This document shows, in pieces, positions 52,454 to 61,164 of a stretch of DNA of 64,000 nt. The stretch spans positions 3,254,001 through 3,318,000 of the forward strand of contig NZ_JAMCOS010000001.1 of assembly GCF_028069655.1 (NCBI RefSeq). The letters run 5' to 3'. Source of the stretch: Acidovorax sp. NCPPB 4044. Lineage in GTDB: Bacteria > Pseudomonadota > Gammaproteobacteria > Burkholderiales > Burkholderiaceae_C. Numbering within the stretch: position 1 is the first letter of the stretch; the number at the start of each line of letters is the position of its first letter. The notes under the pieces are model-generated. The model did no database searches, was not told where the DNA came from, and saw nothing but the letters and a program-made list of their open reading frames with translations. A program made the translations under genes and the position numbers.

Positions 52454-52816
52454 TCAATCGCGCGGCCCGTAGATCGCGAAGATCTGGGTAGCGCCGTAGA
52501 CGCTCTGCGCCTCTGCGCCGTCCGCAATGCCGGCGTGCGGCTCGCCCTGCGGTTCCACCTGCAGCAGCGGGTGCGCGCACAGGTCGTCCTCGATCTGCCG
52601 GATCAGCGCGAAGGCCGCTTCTGGATCGTCGGTCCACACGGCGACGTGCATGAGGATGTTCCGCAGGTCCGAGGTGTTCTCGGTGTAGCGCAGCGTGCGG
52701 CCACCGACGTGCTGGAACACGATCCGGGGCAGCGGCGCGCCGTTCGGGCCCACGGTTGCATAGACGTTCGGGCACCGGTTCGCCAGCACTGCCACGAGTT
52801 CCGTTTCGATGCTCAT
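52454..52816 (-). CDS. Tail terminator/completion protein (DUF3168-like)
   Basis: 120 residues from MSIETELVAVLANRCPNVYA. LPRIVFQHVGGRTLRYTENT and AFALIRQIEDDLCAHPLL fit DUF3168, which caps the tail tube and joins it to the head. The start at 52,816 overlaps the end of the gene for the gp10-like protein (stop at 52,813). Confidence 0.78.
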   Translation of the reverse strand: MSIETELVAVLANRCPNVYATVGPNGAPLPRIVFQHVGGRTLRYTENTSDLRNILMHVAVWTDDPEAAFALIRQIEDDLCAHPLLQVEPQGEPHAGIADGAEAQSVYGATQIFAIYGPRD

Positions 52817-53250
52817 TCCTGGACCCTCGCGATGAATTCGGCCTTCATGATCACCAGGGCATCCGCCTTGCCGGCGTTCATGGCGCGCGTGATGAACGGA
52901 TGCGCCGGCGCGCGGCTCGTGCCGTTGTGGACCATGTAACCGTATGGAGCCTTGGTGTGGTTCCATGACAGGTGATAGGTCGCCTTCCCGTCCGAGCTGT
53001 TTGCCTTGGAATACACCTGGTAGATGGCATCCCGCAGCGTCCCCGGGCTGAAGTGGTAGGTGACCCCCGTCTTCTTCGAGCTGCGGCCGTAGAAGGTATG
53101 CCCTTCGTCGGACACAGGCACGAAGAGCCGTGCGAGCGAATAGCAGTGATCGGTGGCGGCCTGGGCCGCCGGGCGGGCGGCCGCACGGATTTTCTTCCGC
53201 GTAGCGCGCAATCCCTTGGCAAAGCCCTCGACGTTCACGGTGGTCGCCAT
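52813..53250 (-). CDS. HK97 gp10-like head-tail protein
   Basis: 145 residues from MATTVNVEGFAKGLRATRKK. Typical of the HK97 gp10 family: AARPAAQAATDHCYSLARLF, a Tyr/Gly-rich centre and APYGYMVHNGTSRAPAHPFI, followed by a helical end. Links the head to the tail during assembly. Confidence 0.85.
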   Translation of the reverse strand: MATTVNVEGFAKGLRATRKKIRAAARPAAQAATDHCYSLARLFVPVSDEGHTFYGRSSKKTGVTYHFSPGTLRDAIYQVYSKANSSDGKATYHLSWNHTKAPYGYMVHNGTSRAPAHPFITRAMNAGKADALVIMKAEFIARVQE

Positions 53251-53251
53251 G

Positions 53252-53584
53252 TCATCCCTCCCGGACCTCGCAGACAAGATCCACATGCTCGCGCCGCGCC
53301 GTGTCGGGCAAGACCGCCTTGATGTCGTAGACCGTGCCGCCGTGCAGCACGCGCATGCCGGCGGCCAGGTCGGCGCGCCAGCGAAGGCGTATCGATGCCT
53401 TGACTACAGACATCTCGGCGTCGGCCTTGATGGCACCCAGACCGGACAGCGTCTTGATGCTCGCCCAGGCCTTGCCGACCTCCTCCCAGTTGTCAGCGCC
53501 AGGCTTGGGAGAGCCACCCCACCCGCCTTTCGCGTCGCCGCGGCGCTGGATGGTGATGCGGCGGTTCAGGTCTCCTGCTCGCAT
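53252..53584 (-). CDS. Head closure/head-tail adaptor
   Basis: 110 residues from MRAGDLNRRITIQRR, a hallmark of SPP1 gp16/HK97-type head-closure proteins, with EEVGKAWASIKTLSG and AGMRVLHGGTVYDIKAVL. ATG 53,584 lies 3 nt after the stop of the connector gene. Confidence 0.88.
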   Translation of the reverse strand: MRAGDLNRRITIQRRGDAKGGWGGSPKPGADNWEEVGKAWASIKTLSGLGAIKADAEMSVVKASIRLRWRADLAAGMRVLHGGTVYDIKAVLPDTARREHVDLVCEVREG

Positions 53585-53586
53585 GG

Positions 53587-53931
53587 TCAAAACCCCGGAA
53601 AGATGCGATGCGGGCGCAGGAGCGATCGTGGGCCGAATGGCATCTCAGCCACCGACACGCCGACAGCCACCTGCTCCCGATTCGCGTAGAGGTGCCCGAG
53701 GGTCATCAGGACCGCCGCCTTAACCGCCTTGTTCGTCACCATGGGGTGATCCCCCGCGGTGCCAGCGGTCACGGCAGCGTCCATAGCGGCCTGGTCGGCG
53801 AACACCTGGCGATTGAGGTAATCGACCACCGACTGCTCGGCCGCACCGAGGTAGAGGGTGATCAGGTCGTCCTCATCGCCGGTATCGGACCGCAGGTGCG
53901 CCAGGGCCTGATCCAAAGACACAAGGGACAT
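53587..53931 (-). CDS. Head-tail connector (HK97 gp6-like)
   Basis: 114 residues from MSLVSLDQALAHLRSDTGDE. Helical; DDLITLYLGAAEQSVVDYLN and KAAVLMTLGHLYANRE match the gp6 family, the ring that attaches below the portal. Confidence 0.9.
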   Translation of the reverse strand: MSLVSLDQALAHLRSDTGDEDDLITLYLGAAEQSVVDYLNRQVFADQAAMDAAVTAGTAGDHPMVTNKAVKAAVLMTLGHLYANREQVAVGVSVAEMPFGPRSLLRPHRIFPGF

Positions 53932-53933
53932 AC

Positions 53934-54347
53934 TCAGTCCTTGGGCAGCAGGGCCAGCAGGTCGGCCTTCGACATGCCGGACTTGTGCTCAATCTTGAGT
54001 TCGTCCAGCTTGGCCTTGATCTCGGGGATCGTCTGCTTGGCCGCATCATCCGTCGCGCTTTGGCCGTCCAGCGGGGTGGCCTGCGCCTTCTCGGCGGCGG
54101 CGATCTCGTCCTCGGTACTGCGCGACGCATAGCCTGCAGGCGGATAGCTTTCCGCCCCGTAGCCGGCAGCCACGTATTGCGCGACAGTGGGGCCGTCGTC
54201 GCGCAGAACGGGTGCGCCGCCGCTCCCCAGCGCCCCGAAATGGCGCGCCGTGGCGTGCAGCTCCGGCGGCACTTCGTCGCCGGGCACATACGTCACCGGG
54301 TATATCTCGCCGTTGGGCACGCCCTGGAATTCCTTGATCGCTTTCAT
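53934..54347 (-). CDS. Hypothetical head-region protein with a SAP/HeH-like end
   Basis: 137 residues from MKAIKEFQGVPNGEIYPVTY. The N-terminal half is a small beta domain; the C terminus (IPEIKAKLDELKIEHKSGMS then KADLLALL) is a helix-extended-helix of the SAP/Rho-N kind that may bind nucleic acid. Position directly after the capsid gene suggests a head-associated or decoration role. Confidence 0.65.
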   Translation of the reverse strand: MKAIKEFQGVPNGEIYPVTYVPGDEVPPELHATARHFGALGSGGAPVLRDDGPTVAQYVAAGYGAESYPPAGYASRSTEDEIAAAEKAQATPLDGQSATDDAAKQTIPEIKAKLDELKIEHKSGMSKADLLALLPKD

Positions 54348-54390
54348 GTGTGACTCTCCTTGGAAGACGGGCCGAAGCCCGCCCCAGCCA

Positions 54391-55569
54391 TCAGGCTGCG
54401 TTGACCTTCAGGGCCTTGATCACGTCGGGGTTCAGCAGACCCCCACCCACGCGCTTCGTCGTGTAGAACTGCACGAACGGCTTGTTTGTGTAGGGGTCAC
54501 GCAGGACGCGGACGCCGGTGCGGTCCACGATCTGGTAGCCGCGCTTGAAGTCGCCGAACAGCGCCACGATGGCGTTGGCCGCGATGTTGGGCATGCCCGC
54601 CACGGTAGTGACCGGGTAGCCTGCGATGGTGGCCGGCTGGCCCGCCACATAGCTGGGCTGCCACAGGTAGTTGCCCTGGCCGTCCTTCAGCTTGCGGATC
54701 GTGCCCTGCGCGGTGCGGTTGAGCACGAAGCGCGCGTTGGCGGTGTACTCGTCGGGCAGGGCGTAGATCAGATCGATCAGCGAATCCGCCGTCACAGCGC
54801 CAACGGCACCGGAGCCCACCGTCTTGATGTCGCCCCAGGGGTGGGTGGCAGCGTTGGTGCCGCCAGTGACATACGTGAGGAGACCGTTCGGGCGGTCGTT
54901 CGCGCCGGAGCCCGTGAGGAAGGCGATGCCCTCCTGGTAGGCGAACTCGGTTTCCACCTCGCCGGCCAGCCACGTCTCCAGATCGACCTCGGCGTCGTCC
55001 AGCAGTTGCTGCGTGGCCGCCGGGTTGGCATACAGCTCGCCCGGCTTGTACGTCATCGGGCTGAACGTCGGCGTGTTCGTCGGAGGGCGCGGAGAGGTTT
55101 CGCCGACCCAGCCGGACGTGGTGCCGAGGTTGTTGAACAGCTTCGTGTAGCCTGCGGTGGAGATGTTCTGCACGTTTGCGATCGAGCGGATCGGCGACAC
55201 CTCCACCAGGCGGCTGGTGATGGAGCGATCCCATTCCACCGGAGCGAGATAGCCGCCCTCGGTGGCGGAGCCCTTGTTCAGGGCCGCCTGCACTTCGCCC
55301 TTCGTGAAGTGCGCTCGGAATGCGGCGCTGTACTCCTTGTCCACCAGGCCCGCGTTCGGCGTGCCCTGCTGGCTGGCGGCCAGCTTGGTGTGTGCGTCTT
55401 CGATTTCCTTCTGGTGGCGGTCGATGTCGGCACTGATCTTGTCGATCTTGGCCTGGTAATCGGCGGTGCCGTGGCTCTGCTTCAGAGCGTTGAGCTCCTG
55501 GGTATGCGTAGCCTTGAAGGCTTCGAAAGCCTTGCCGAGGTCTTCGATGGTCTTGTTCACGTCGGTCAT
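54391..55569 (-). CDS. Major capsid protein (HK97 fold)
   Basis: 392 residues. The N-terminal 75 residues are a coiled-coil delta/scaffold segment (EDLGKAFEAFKATHTQELNA, KIDKISADIDRHQKEIED), expected to be removed by the neighbouring protease. The mature part has GSATEGGYLAPVEW, SGWVGETSPRPPTN, KPGELYANPAATQQLLDDAE and VDLETWLAGEV, classic HK97-fold elements. The gene lies directly after the protease. Confidence 0.94.
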   Translation of the reverse strand: MTDVNKTIEDLGKAFEAFKATHTQELNALKQSHGTADYQAKIDKISADIDRHQKEIEDAHTKLAASQQGTPNAGLVDKEYSAAFRAHFTKGEVQAALNKGSATEGGYLAPVEWDRSITSRLVEVSPIRSIANVQNISTAGYTKLFNNLGTTSGWVGETSPRPPTNTPTFSPMTYKPGELYANPAATQQLLDDAEVDLETWLAGEVETEFAYQEGIAFLTGSGANDRPNGLLTYVTGGTNAATHPWGDIKTVGSGAVGAVTADSLIDLIYALPDEYTANARFVLNRTAQGTIRKLKDGQGNYLWQPSYVAGQPATIAGYPVTTVAGMPNIAANAIVALFGDFKRGYQIVDRTGVRVLRDPYTNKPFVQFYTTKRVGGGLLNPDVIKALKVNAA

Positions 55570-55571
55570 AT

Positions 55572-56423
55572 TCAGCCTTTCATGGCGGTGAGGAGGTTCT
55601 GCAGCGCGCCAGGCGCCACGGTGGGTGCTGCCGAATCACTCAGGCGGCCGGGGCTGCCAGCCGAGTCGCTCAGGCTGGACTTGAAGTCGGACAGAAGGCG
55701 CTGGGCCTCGCTGCGCGGCATGCCGCTGGAGCGCAGCGCCGCTTCGATACGACGGACAGAATGGGCTTGCGTGCCACCTCCGTCGTCCTTGATTTCTTTC
55801 TCGCCCAGCAGGCCGTCGGCCCAGCCTTCTGCGACTGCGGCCGAGCCGCCGATCCAGCTCTCGCGGTCCATCAGCGACTCGATGCGCTTCAGGTCGATGC
55901 CCGTGCGGGATTGGTACACGTCGGCCATCGCAGCATCGAAGGGCGCCATGTCCTCCGCCAGCACCGCGAAGTCGTGGCGGTTGCCCGCGGCCAAGCACCA
56001 GCAGTTGTGGATCATCAGGAACGAAGGCCGACCGATGCGGATCTCGTCGCCTGCCATTGCGATGATGGACGCCGCCGAAGCCGCCAGGCCCAGCACGTTG
56101 ATCGTGACTTTGCCCTTGTGCTCGCGCAGCAGGTTGTAGATGGCCGTGCCCTCGAACATGTCACCGCCTGGGCTGTTCAGGTTAACGGTAACGTCTCGCT
56201 CGCCGATGGCACGCAAGGCGCCGGCGATGCGGTTGGAGGTCACGCCCTCGCCGGTCCACCAGTCCTCTCCGATCACGTCGAGGATGCTGATGGTGTTGTC
56301 AGGTGAGTCGCCCGCGGCGGCTTGGATGGTGGGCGACCACCGCGCCAGCGCATTGGGCGAGACGTAGGACTGGATGCGCCCGCGACCGGACGCCTGCAGT
56401 TCAGGGAGCTTTTTCAGGGTCAT
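55572..56423 (-). CDS. ClpP-type prohead protease
   Basis: 283 residues. ClpP/S49 fold: VTVNLNSPGGDMFEGTAIYN, active-site Ser in LGLAASAASIIAMAGDE and His in SFLMIHNCWCLAAGN. The last 60 residues are Ser/Pro-rich and variable. Cleaves the capsid scaffold segment. The 5' end overlaps the end of the portal gene by 23 nt. Confidence 0.92.
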   Translation of the reverse strand: MTLKKLPELQASGRGRIQSYVSPNALARWSPTIQAAAGDSPDNTISILDVIGEDWWTGEGVTSNRIAGALRAIGERDVTVNLNSPGGDMFEGTAIYNLLREHKGKVTINVLGLAASAASIIAMAGDEIRIGRPSFLMIHNCWCLAAGNRHDFAVLAEDMAPFDAAMADVYQSRTGIDLKRIESLMDRESWIGGSAAVAEGWADGLLGEKEIKDDGGGTQAHSVRRIEAALRSSGMPRSEAQRLLSDFKSSLSDSAGSPGRLSDSAAPTVAPGALQNLLTAMKG

Positions 56424-57645
56424 TGGGTGCTTTCTTGCCCGAGGGATCGCCCAGGGTGTCGAACTTGGCGTTCTTGTCGGCCGGGTAGTCGGCCAGATCG
56501 CGGATCTCGTTGGCGGTGTGCCAAGGCTGGTGACCGCCGGCGCCGAGCGCCTTGGCGAAGTAGTCGGCCTGGTCCTTCAGGGTGCCGCGCAGCAGTGCAC
56601 GCTCGTTGAACTTGAACTGCATGCGACCCAGATCCGTGTCCGTCAGAAGCGATCGCGCTAGCGCTTCTTCCCAGGCCCTGAACCAAGGCGCGAGGGTGAA
56701 CTGCACGAAAAAAATACCCAGCTGCTCGATCCCCGATCCCCAACTGGTGTCGTCCATCATGAGCAGCGGCCGCGGCACGCCGTAGAGCCGGGCCACCTCT
56801 TCGATCTGGTGGTTGCGGTTCTCGACGTGCTGGGCGTCGCGCCCGGTCGAAGACCACTTCGAAGCCTTGGCCCCCTCCTCCAGCAGCATCCACTTGCCCG
56901 CGTTGTCCGCGCCTGCGTGGTCGTTGTCGAGGGATGCCCGCATGCGCTCATAGGCCTTGTCGGAGAGCGCATCAGCGACCTCGATCGCTCCGCCCGCCAT
57001 CACGCCCTTCTCGAACACCCGGGCCGCGGCGCGCTGGGCACCCTGAGCGAGCGCGAAGACTTCCTCCGAGAGCTTGCGCCGAGACAACCCCGTGACACCA
57101 TCCAGGGACAGGTCGCGCAGGTGCAGGACTTCTTCCTGGTCCAGCGTGATCTGCCCGCCGTTCTCCGTTTGGCAGCGGTACTGCATGCGGTAGTTGCCGC
57201 CGAGCTTGGCGTCCACCTTTCCCTTCTCGAAAGGGATCAGGTGGATTGGCCGACCGGCGGCCCGGATGATCCGTGCGTAGGCGTTGCCTTCCGTCACCAG
57301 CAGCAGCTGCATCTGGCTCTTGAACTCCATCGGCGTTTGCCAGGGGTTCGGCTTCAGTCGCAGCAGCTTCTGACCCGGATGGTCGGAGGCCACACGCTTC
57401 TCGCTCCCAGCGATGAGGAGGTTCACTGGCAGCATGCCCAGGCCATTGGCCAGAAGGGACAGGCTGCGCAGCGCTGCGGTGTTGCGCAGCATGCGATTGG
57501 CCTCACCCTGCTGGCCGCTCCGGATGAACTCGAGCAAGGCGGGATCGTCCAACCCGGTGAAGGTAATGGTGCTGGTCGCCTCCGCGCGCGGGCGCGACTG
57601 CGCCTCCGCCGAGGCGCCCCGGCGGAGAAAGTCAAAAAAGCCCAT
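56401..57645 (-). CDS. Phage portal protein (HK97 family)
   Basis: 414 residues from MGFFDFLRRGASAEAQSRPR. Family motifs: NTAALRSLSLLANGLGMLPV, TPMEFKSQMQLLLVTEGNAY, EEVLHLRDLSLDGVTGLSR, EEVARLYGVPRPLLM and AWEEALARSLLTD. Forms the dodecameric ring at the head vertex through which DNA passes. It follows the large terminase gene by 8 nt. Confidence 0.95.
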   Translation of the reverse strand: MGFFDFLRRGASAEAQSRPRAEATSTITFTGLDDPALLEFIRSGQQGEANRMLRNTAALRSLSLLANGLGMLPVNLLIAGSEKRVASDHPGQKLLRLKPNPWQTPMEFKSQMQLLLVTEGNAYARIIRAAGRPIHLIPFEKGKVDAKLGGNYRMQYRCQTENGGQITLDQEEVLHLRDLSLDGVTGLSRRKLSEEVFALAQGAQRAAARVFEKGVMAGGAIEVADALSDKAYERMRASLDNDHAGADNAGKWMLLEEGAKASKWSSTGRDAQHVENRNHQIEEVARLYGVPRPLLMMDDTSWGSGIEQLGIFFVQFTLAPWFRAWEEALARSLLTDTDLGRMQFKFNERALLRGTLKDQADYFAKALGAGGHQPWHTANEIRDLADYPADKNAKFDTLGDPSGKKAPNDPEKAP

Positions 57646-57653
57646 GCTGGTCC

Positions 57654-59339
57654 TTACAGGTAGCGGAAGCCCCGCTCCTCGTACACGGAACGGCCTTTCG
57701 CCTTCGGGTTGAGCGCCATCAGATAGACGGCATCGAAAACTGCCATGAGCGGGTCGATCTTCGCGAGTCCGCTGGCCTGCTTGGTGATGGAGATCGCGTT
57801 GCCCACCTGGACCACCTTCGCATTGCCCACACACCACGCCATGAGCGCGCTGCCGGCGTGCACCATCCGCTGCGCCGCCAGATGCCTTTCCGCCGTCTTG
57901 ATTGCCCCTTGCAGTTGCCAGCCTTGCGGGATGCCAACCACGTCATCGGGTTTCACCGGGCCGGGCTCTTCCTTCGTGCCCACCAGCGCGTCATAGATGC
58001 CGCCCAGGCCGGCGCGGTCCACGCCCACCTTGTCCAACAAGCCGGAGTCCGCCACCTGGGTGACGATTCGCACCACGTCGGCGATGTCTTCGCCCACGCG
58101 CTGCACCAGCACAAGGTCGCCCGCCGCGGCGAAGTCGCGGTAGCGGGCCTCTTCTGACTTCCTGCGCTCCAGCGCGATCGGGTGCAACCACGCCCGGGCC
58201 CACACCAGCCAACGGCCCGTGTCGATCTCGCGGCCGATCACGGCCAGCCCCAGCATGTCGTCCAGGCCGCCGCCGTCGATGCCGACGGTGACCACCTCCG
58301 AGCGTTCCAGTAGTTCCTCGAGCGAGAAGACCGGCACGGCCGCCGCCAGCCAGAAGTCGGCGCCCAGCCAGCGGTCGCTGCGCAGGTTCAGCCCGATCTC
58401 GATGTTCAGGTGCTTCGCCAGAAACTGCTGGAAGCCCCCGTCGGTCCGGGCGCGGAACAGTCGCAGCTGATCTTCCAGCCACTCCGCCGAGACCGAATGC
58501 CCGATGTTCGGGTTCGTGATGTAGAAGTTCTCGCGCTGCAGGTAGGCCTGCGAGTCGATCATGTGCTGCGGGAATTCGAACAGCACGCCCAGCGTCTTCC
58601 GGTCCGTGACGGTGCCATCGCGCACGCTGCGCCAGTAGTTCAGCTTCTCCTTGAACACGCCGGCCGGCGGCTCGTCGCTCTGCGTCGTGAGGTAGATCAC
58701 CCAGCCCTCGTCGCGCGACACCTGGCCGCCCAGGGCCTCCAGGAACATCGCCTCGGCGTTCGCGCGCTTGCCGAACAGCCAGAGTTCGTCCACCAGCACC
58801 TTGCCCGACTTCTTACCCGAGACCGTGTCGGTGTCGGCGGCAACCACCTTCAGGCTGTTGCCGTTCACGCGGTGCGTGATCGTGCGGACGTGGCCCTGGA
58901 CGTGAAACAGGGCGGACAGCTCCTCATCGGCCCGGATCATGCCGGCCGCAGGCTTGAAGCTGTTGTCCGCCACCTCCTTCGTGGGGGCCAGGATCAGATG
59001 CTCCTCGTCCTCGCGCCAGCACAGGATCAGCGCCGTGAGCATGATGCCTGCGGCGATGGTCGATTTCGTGTTCTTCTTGCTGATCAGCAGCCCGAACTCG
59101 CGGATCTTCTGCTGCCCGGTCTCCGCGTCGTAGGCGCCGAAGATGGCGGCCACGAAGTCGAACACCCACTCCTCCGAGCATTCGCCGAAGGTGGGCTTCC
59201 CCGGCAGGTCAACCACCCGCAGCTCCTTGAAGATGGTCAGCGCGCGGTCGGCCTCCTCGCGGTAGATGGGCGGCGGAATGATCGACCGCCGCTCCACGAG
59301 CCGCATCTCCCAGTCCTCGCAGGCGGTCGTCCATTCCAT
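57654..59339 (-). CDS. terL: Terminase large subunit
   Basis: 561 residues. N-terminal ATPase: Walker A-like LLISKKNTKSTIAAGI (the loop ends K-S-T but lacks the usual G before K), Walker B KVLVDELWLFG and the coupling segment VIYLTTQSDEPPAG. C-terminal nuclease with VGIDGGGLDDMLGLAV (metal-binding Asp) and DRAGLGGIYDALVG. Packages and cuts DNA. The altered Walker A loop is a known terminase variety, so it is likely active. Confidence 0.93.
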   Translation of the reverse strand: MEWTTACEDWEMRLVERRSIIPPPIYREEADRALTIFKELRVVDLPGKPTFGECSEEWVFDFVAAIFGAYDAETGQQKIREFGLLISKKNTKSTIAAGIMLTALILCWREDEEHLILAPTKEVADNSFKPAAGMIRADEELSALFHVQGHVRTITHRVNGNSLKVVAADTDTVSGKKSGKVLVDELWLFGKRANAEAMFLEALGGQVSRDEGWVIYLTTQSDEPPAGVFKEKLNYWRSVRDGTVTDRKTLGVLFEFPQHMIDSQAYLQRENFYITNPNIGHSVSAEWLEDQLRLFRARTDGGFQQFLAKHLNIEIGLNLRSDRWLGADFWLAAAVPVFSLEELLERSEVVTVGIDGGGLDDMLGLAVIGREIDTGRWLVWARAWLHPIALERRKSEEARYRDFAAAGDLVLVQRVGEDIADVVRIVTQVADSGLLDKVGVDRAGLGGIYDALVGTKEEPGPVKPDDVVGIPQGWQLQGAIKTAERHLAAQRMVHAGSALMAWCVGNAKVVQVGNAISITKQASGLAKIDPLMAVFDAVYLMALNPKAKGRSVYEERGFRYL

Positions 59340-59342
59340 TCG

Positions 59343-59777
59343 CTACACCCTCTTCCCGCCGGCGGCGGCCAGCTTCGGTGGAGGCGCGCCCGCCGTGAAA
59401 CGGCTTGCCACCTTTTTGGCGGCGTCCTGCTTCTCCTCCTTCTTGCCTGCCTCGCCCTTCTTGGCGTGCACGTAGGGCGCGGCCAGTTGGGCCGCCTGGA
59501 TGCGCGTGCGGCGCTCCTCGGTCTCATCCCGCATGACCTCCAGCAGGAAGTCCAGCGGCGTCAGGTCGCTTAGGTCTTTCGGCGGCGGAGGCGCAAGCGG
59601 CCGCTCTTGGCCGAATGGCCAGTTCGCGTCGGTCTTGTACCCCTCCGCATCCAGCGGCGGCGCCTCGGTCTTCTTGGATGCTGGCCGCTTCTTGGCCGCT
59701 GCCGCCGGCTTCGGCACATCGGCCGGTGCAGATTTTTTCGGGCGACCAGCACCAGGCCGCGCACCACCTCTGGGCAT
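59343..59777 (-). CDS. terS: Terminase small subunit
   Basis: 144 residues beginning MPRGGARPGAGRPKK, the basic start common in small terminases, with an Ala/Lys/Pro-rich hinge and a helical middle (LSDLTPLDFLLEVMRDETEE, RRTRIQAAQLAAPYVHAKKG) that resembles the oligomerisation part. AAGGAGG lies 5 nt before the ATG at 59,777. Directly upstream of terL. Confidence 0.82.
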   Translation of the reverse strand: MPRGGARPGAGRPKKSAPADVPKPAAAAKKRPASKKTEAPPLDAEGYKTDANWPFGQERPLAPPPPKDLSDLTPLDFLLEVMRDETEERRTRIQAAQLAAPYVHAKKGEAGKKEEKQDAAKKVASRFTAGAPPPKLAAAGGKRV

Positions 59778-60026
59778 GGCGGCCTCCTTTGAATTCTTTG
59801 GTTTCTTTGATTTCCGCCCCTCCGGAATTCATACGCAGGGGATTTTTTCTGCGCGTGCGGAACAGGGCGGTATCCAGGGGAAAGGGCTCTAAGGTTTTGC
59901 CCACCCCCTCCCTTCGGCCGATCGATGCACCGATCTGGTGCGATAGGGAGACTCTCGGCCGAGCGGCAGCGCCCCGGCGAGGCCCCTGGCAGCCCGCAGG
60001 ATCGGCGATCACGCCCGGCATGGCGG

Positions 60027-60296
60027 TCACTCCCTTTCCGGCTCTGCGCGGCCCGTGTGGTGCACGATCAGCTCCACCTCCACGCACGCCTTCCGGGTGC
60101 CTAAGCTTCCTTCCTGGTAGCTGCTGACGTAAGCCCGGACTTCCACAGTCGCGCCTTCCGTCTCCATGTCGAGGTTCACCCCGGCGTGCTCGGCTACAGC
60201 GCGGCGCGCAAGCTTCAGCAGCGTCGGCTCGTCGAGCGTGGCCTTGTGCACGGTGCGGTTCTGCCTGGTGCTGTGGACCTGGATGCTGGCGGTCAT
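60027..60296 (-). CDS. Hypothetical phage protein
   Basis: 89 residues from MTASIQVHSTRQNRTVHKAT. Alternating strand/helix; TVEVRAYVSSYQEGSLG and VEVELIVHHTG are strand-like. No recognised family. It sits between the HNH and small terminase genes. A stretch of about 250 bases with no gene follows (59,778-60,026). Confidence 0.55.
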   Translation of the reverse strand: MTASIQVHSTRQNRTVHKATLDEPTLLKLARRAVAEHAGVNLDMETEGATVEVRAYVSSYQEGSLGTRKACVEVELIVHHTGRAEPERE

Positions 60297-60299
60297 AGT

Positions 60300-60650
60300 T
60301 CATCCCTTCGGGTGGTAACCGGCCCGCTCCTGCGCCTCGCGCGCCGTCTTGGCCGCGTGGCAGTCCGGGCACAGGCACTGCCGGTTGTGGTCGGCGTCCT
60401 TGCCGCCCTGCCACAGCGGCACCGTGTGATCGAGCTCGAACGGGTCCGGCGTGCCGGGCGTGATGTCGATCAGCTTCCCGCAGGCCTTGCAGTGCGGCCC
60501 GTCGCGCAACCAGATGCGCAGCCGCGCTTCCTGCCGGGCGCGCCCTCGATCCCGATGGGTCGCCCCGATGCGCGGCGCCTGCTGCAGCCTTGTGGCCTGG
60601 GCCATCTGGATGCGCTGGGCGGCGGCTGGGATTCGGGGGCGCTGGCTCAT
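60300..60650 (-). CDS. HNH endonuclease
   Basis: 116 residues. Zinc Cys pairs CKACG and CLCPDC flank the catalytic ELDHTVPLWQGGKDADHNRQ. HNH genes next to terminase genes take part in packaging in HK97-type phages, and the position here agrees. Basic N terminus (RDRGRARQEARLRIW). Confidence 0.9.
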   Translation of the reverse strand: MSQRPRIPAAAQRIQMAQATRLQQAPRIGATHRDRGRARQEARLRIWLRDGPHCKACGKLIDITPGTPDPFELDHTVPLWQGGKDADHNRQCLCPDCHAAKTAREAQERAGYHPKG

Positions 60651-60988
60651 TCGCGCATCGCGGCGTCGATGTCCATGCGCACACCGGAAGTGGTACGCGT
60701 TGGGATGCTGCGCAGGATCTGCGCGACACGCTCTCGCACCTCGGGCGATGCGTGGTCTGCGGTCAGCCAGCGCAGCCGCTGGGCATCCGCGCGCACCTGC
60801 TCATGACCCGCGACCATGGCGTGGTACTCGGCAGCGTCTGCTCGCCGAGCCTCGGACATCATGCCCACCGCGTTGCGCAGCGACAGAAGCTCGCGCTCGC
60901 GGTCAAGCCAACGCGCCACGATGCCCTTGAGGCTCTTCCATGCGGCATTGCTGCCATGCGTCCGCGGGCCGGTGTCGTAGGTCTTCAT
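60647..60988 (-). CDS. Hypothetical phage protein (helical)
   Basis: 113 residues from MKTYDTGPRTHGSNAAWKSL. Largely helical: ARWLDRERELLSLRNAVGMM, AAEYHAMVAGHEQVRADAQR. AGGAG lies 7 nt before the ATG at 60,988. Its stop overlaps the HNH gene start. Function unknown. Confidence 0.6.
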   Translation of the reverse strand: MKTYDTGPRTHGSNAAWKSLKGIVARWLDRERELLSLRNAVGMMSEARRADAAEYHAMVAGHEQVRADAQRLRWLTADHASPEVRERVAQILRSIPTRTTSGVRMDIDAAMRE

Positions 60989-61109
60989 GGTTTCTCCTGG
61001 TGTTCTGGCATCCATCGGTCTACGGGCCACTCAAGCCCCGCTGGCGCCTGCCGTCCGCTGTCCAGCACCACAGCCCGGCGCTGGCTGCCGGGATCGGATA
61101 GGAAGGATT

Positions 61110-61161
61110 CGCCCTCCTGGCACTACGATGGAGTTCTCACACAACCATCGCCAGGAGGGCG
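61110..61161 (+). promoter_or_regulatory. Hairpin that buries the ribosome site of the 61,165 gene
   Basis: Perfect 12-bp arms CGCCCTCCTGGC (61,110-61,121) and GCCAGGAGGGCG (61,150-61,161); inner arms GATGG/CCATC (61,127-61,131 and 61,145-61,149). The right arm contains AGGAGGG, the Shine-Dalgarno 5 nt before the ATG at 61,165. There is no T run after it, so it is not a terminator. Translation would be blocked until the hairpin opens. Confidence 0.65.
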
Positions 61162-61164
61162 GAA

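Noticed and set aside
57654..59339. Inactive large terminase because of a degenerate Walker A
   Set aside because: Loops of the K-K-N-x-K-S-T kind are known in this terminase family; Walker B and nuclease residues are intact.
61110..61161. The 12-bp hairpin as a terminator
   Set aside because: No T run follows on either strand, and the right arm holds the ribosome site of the next gene.
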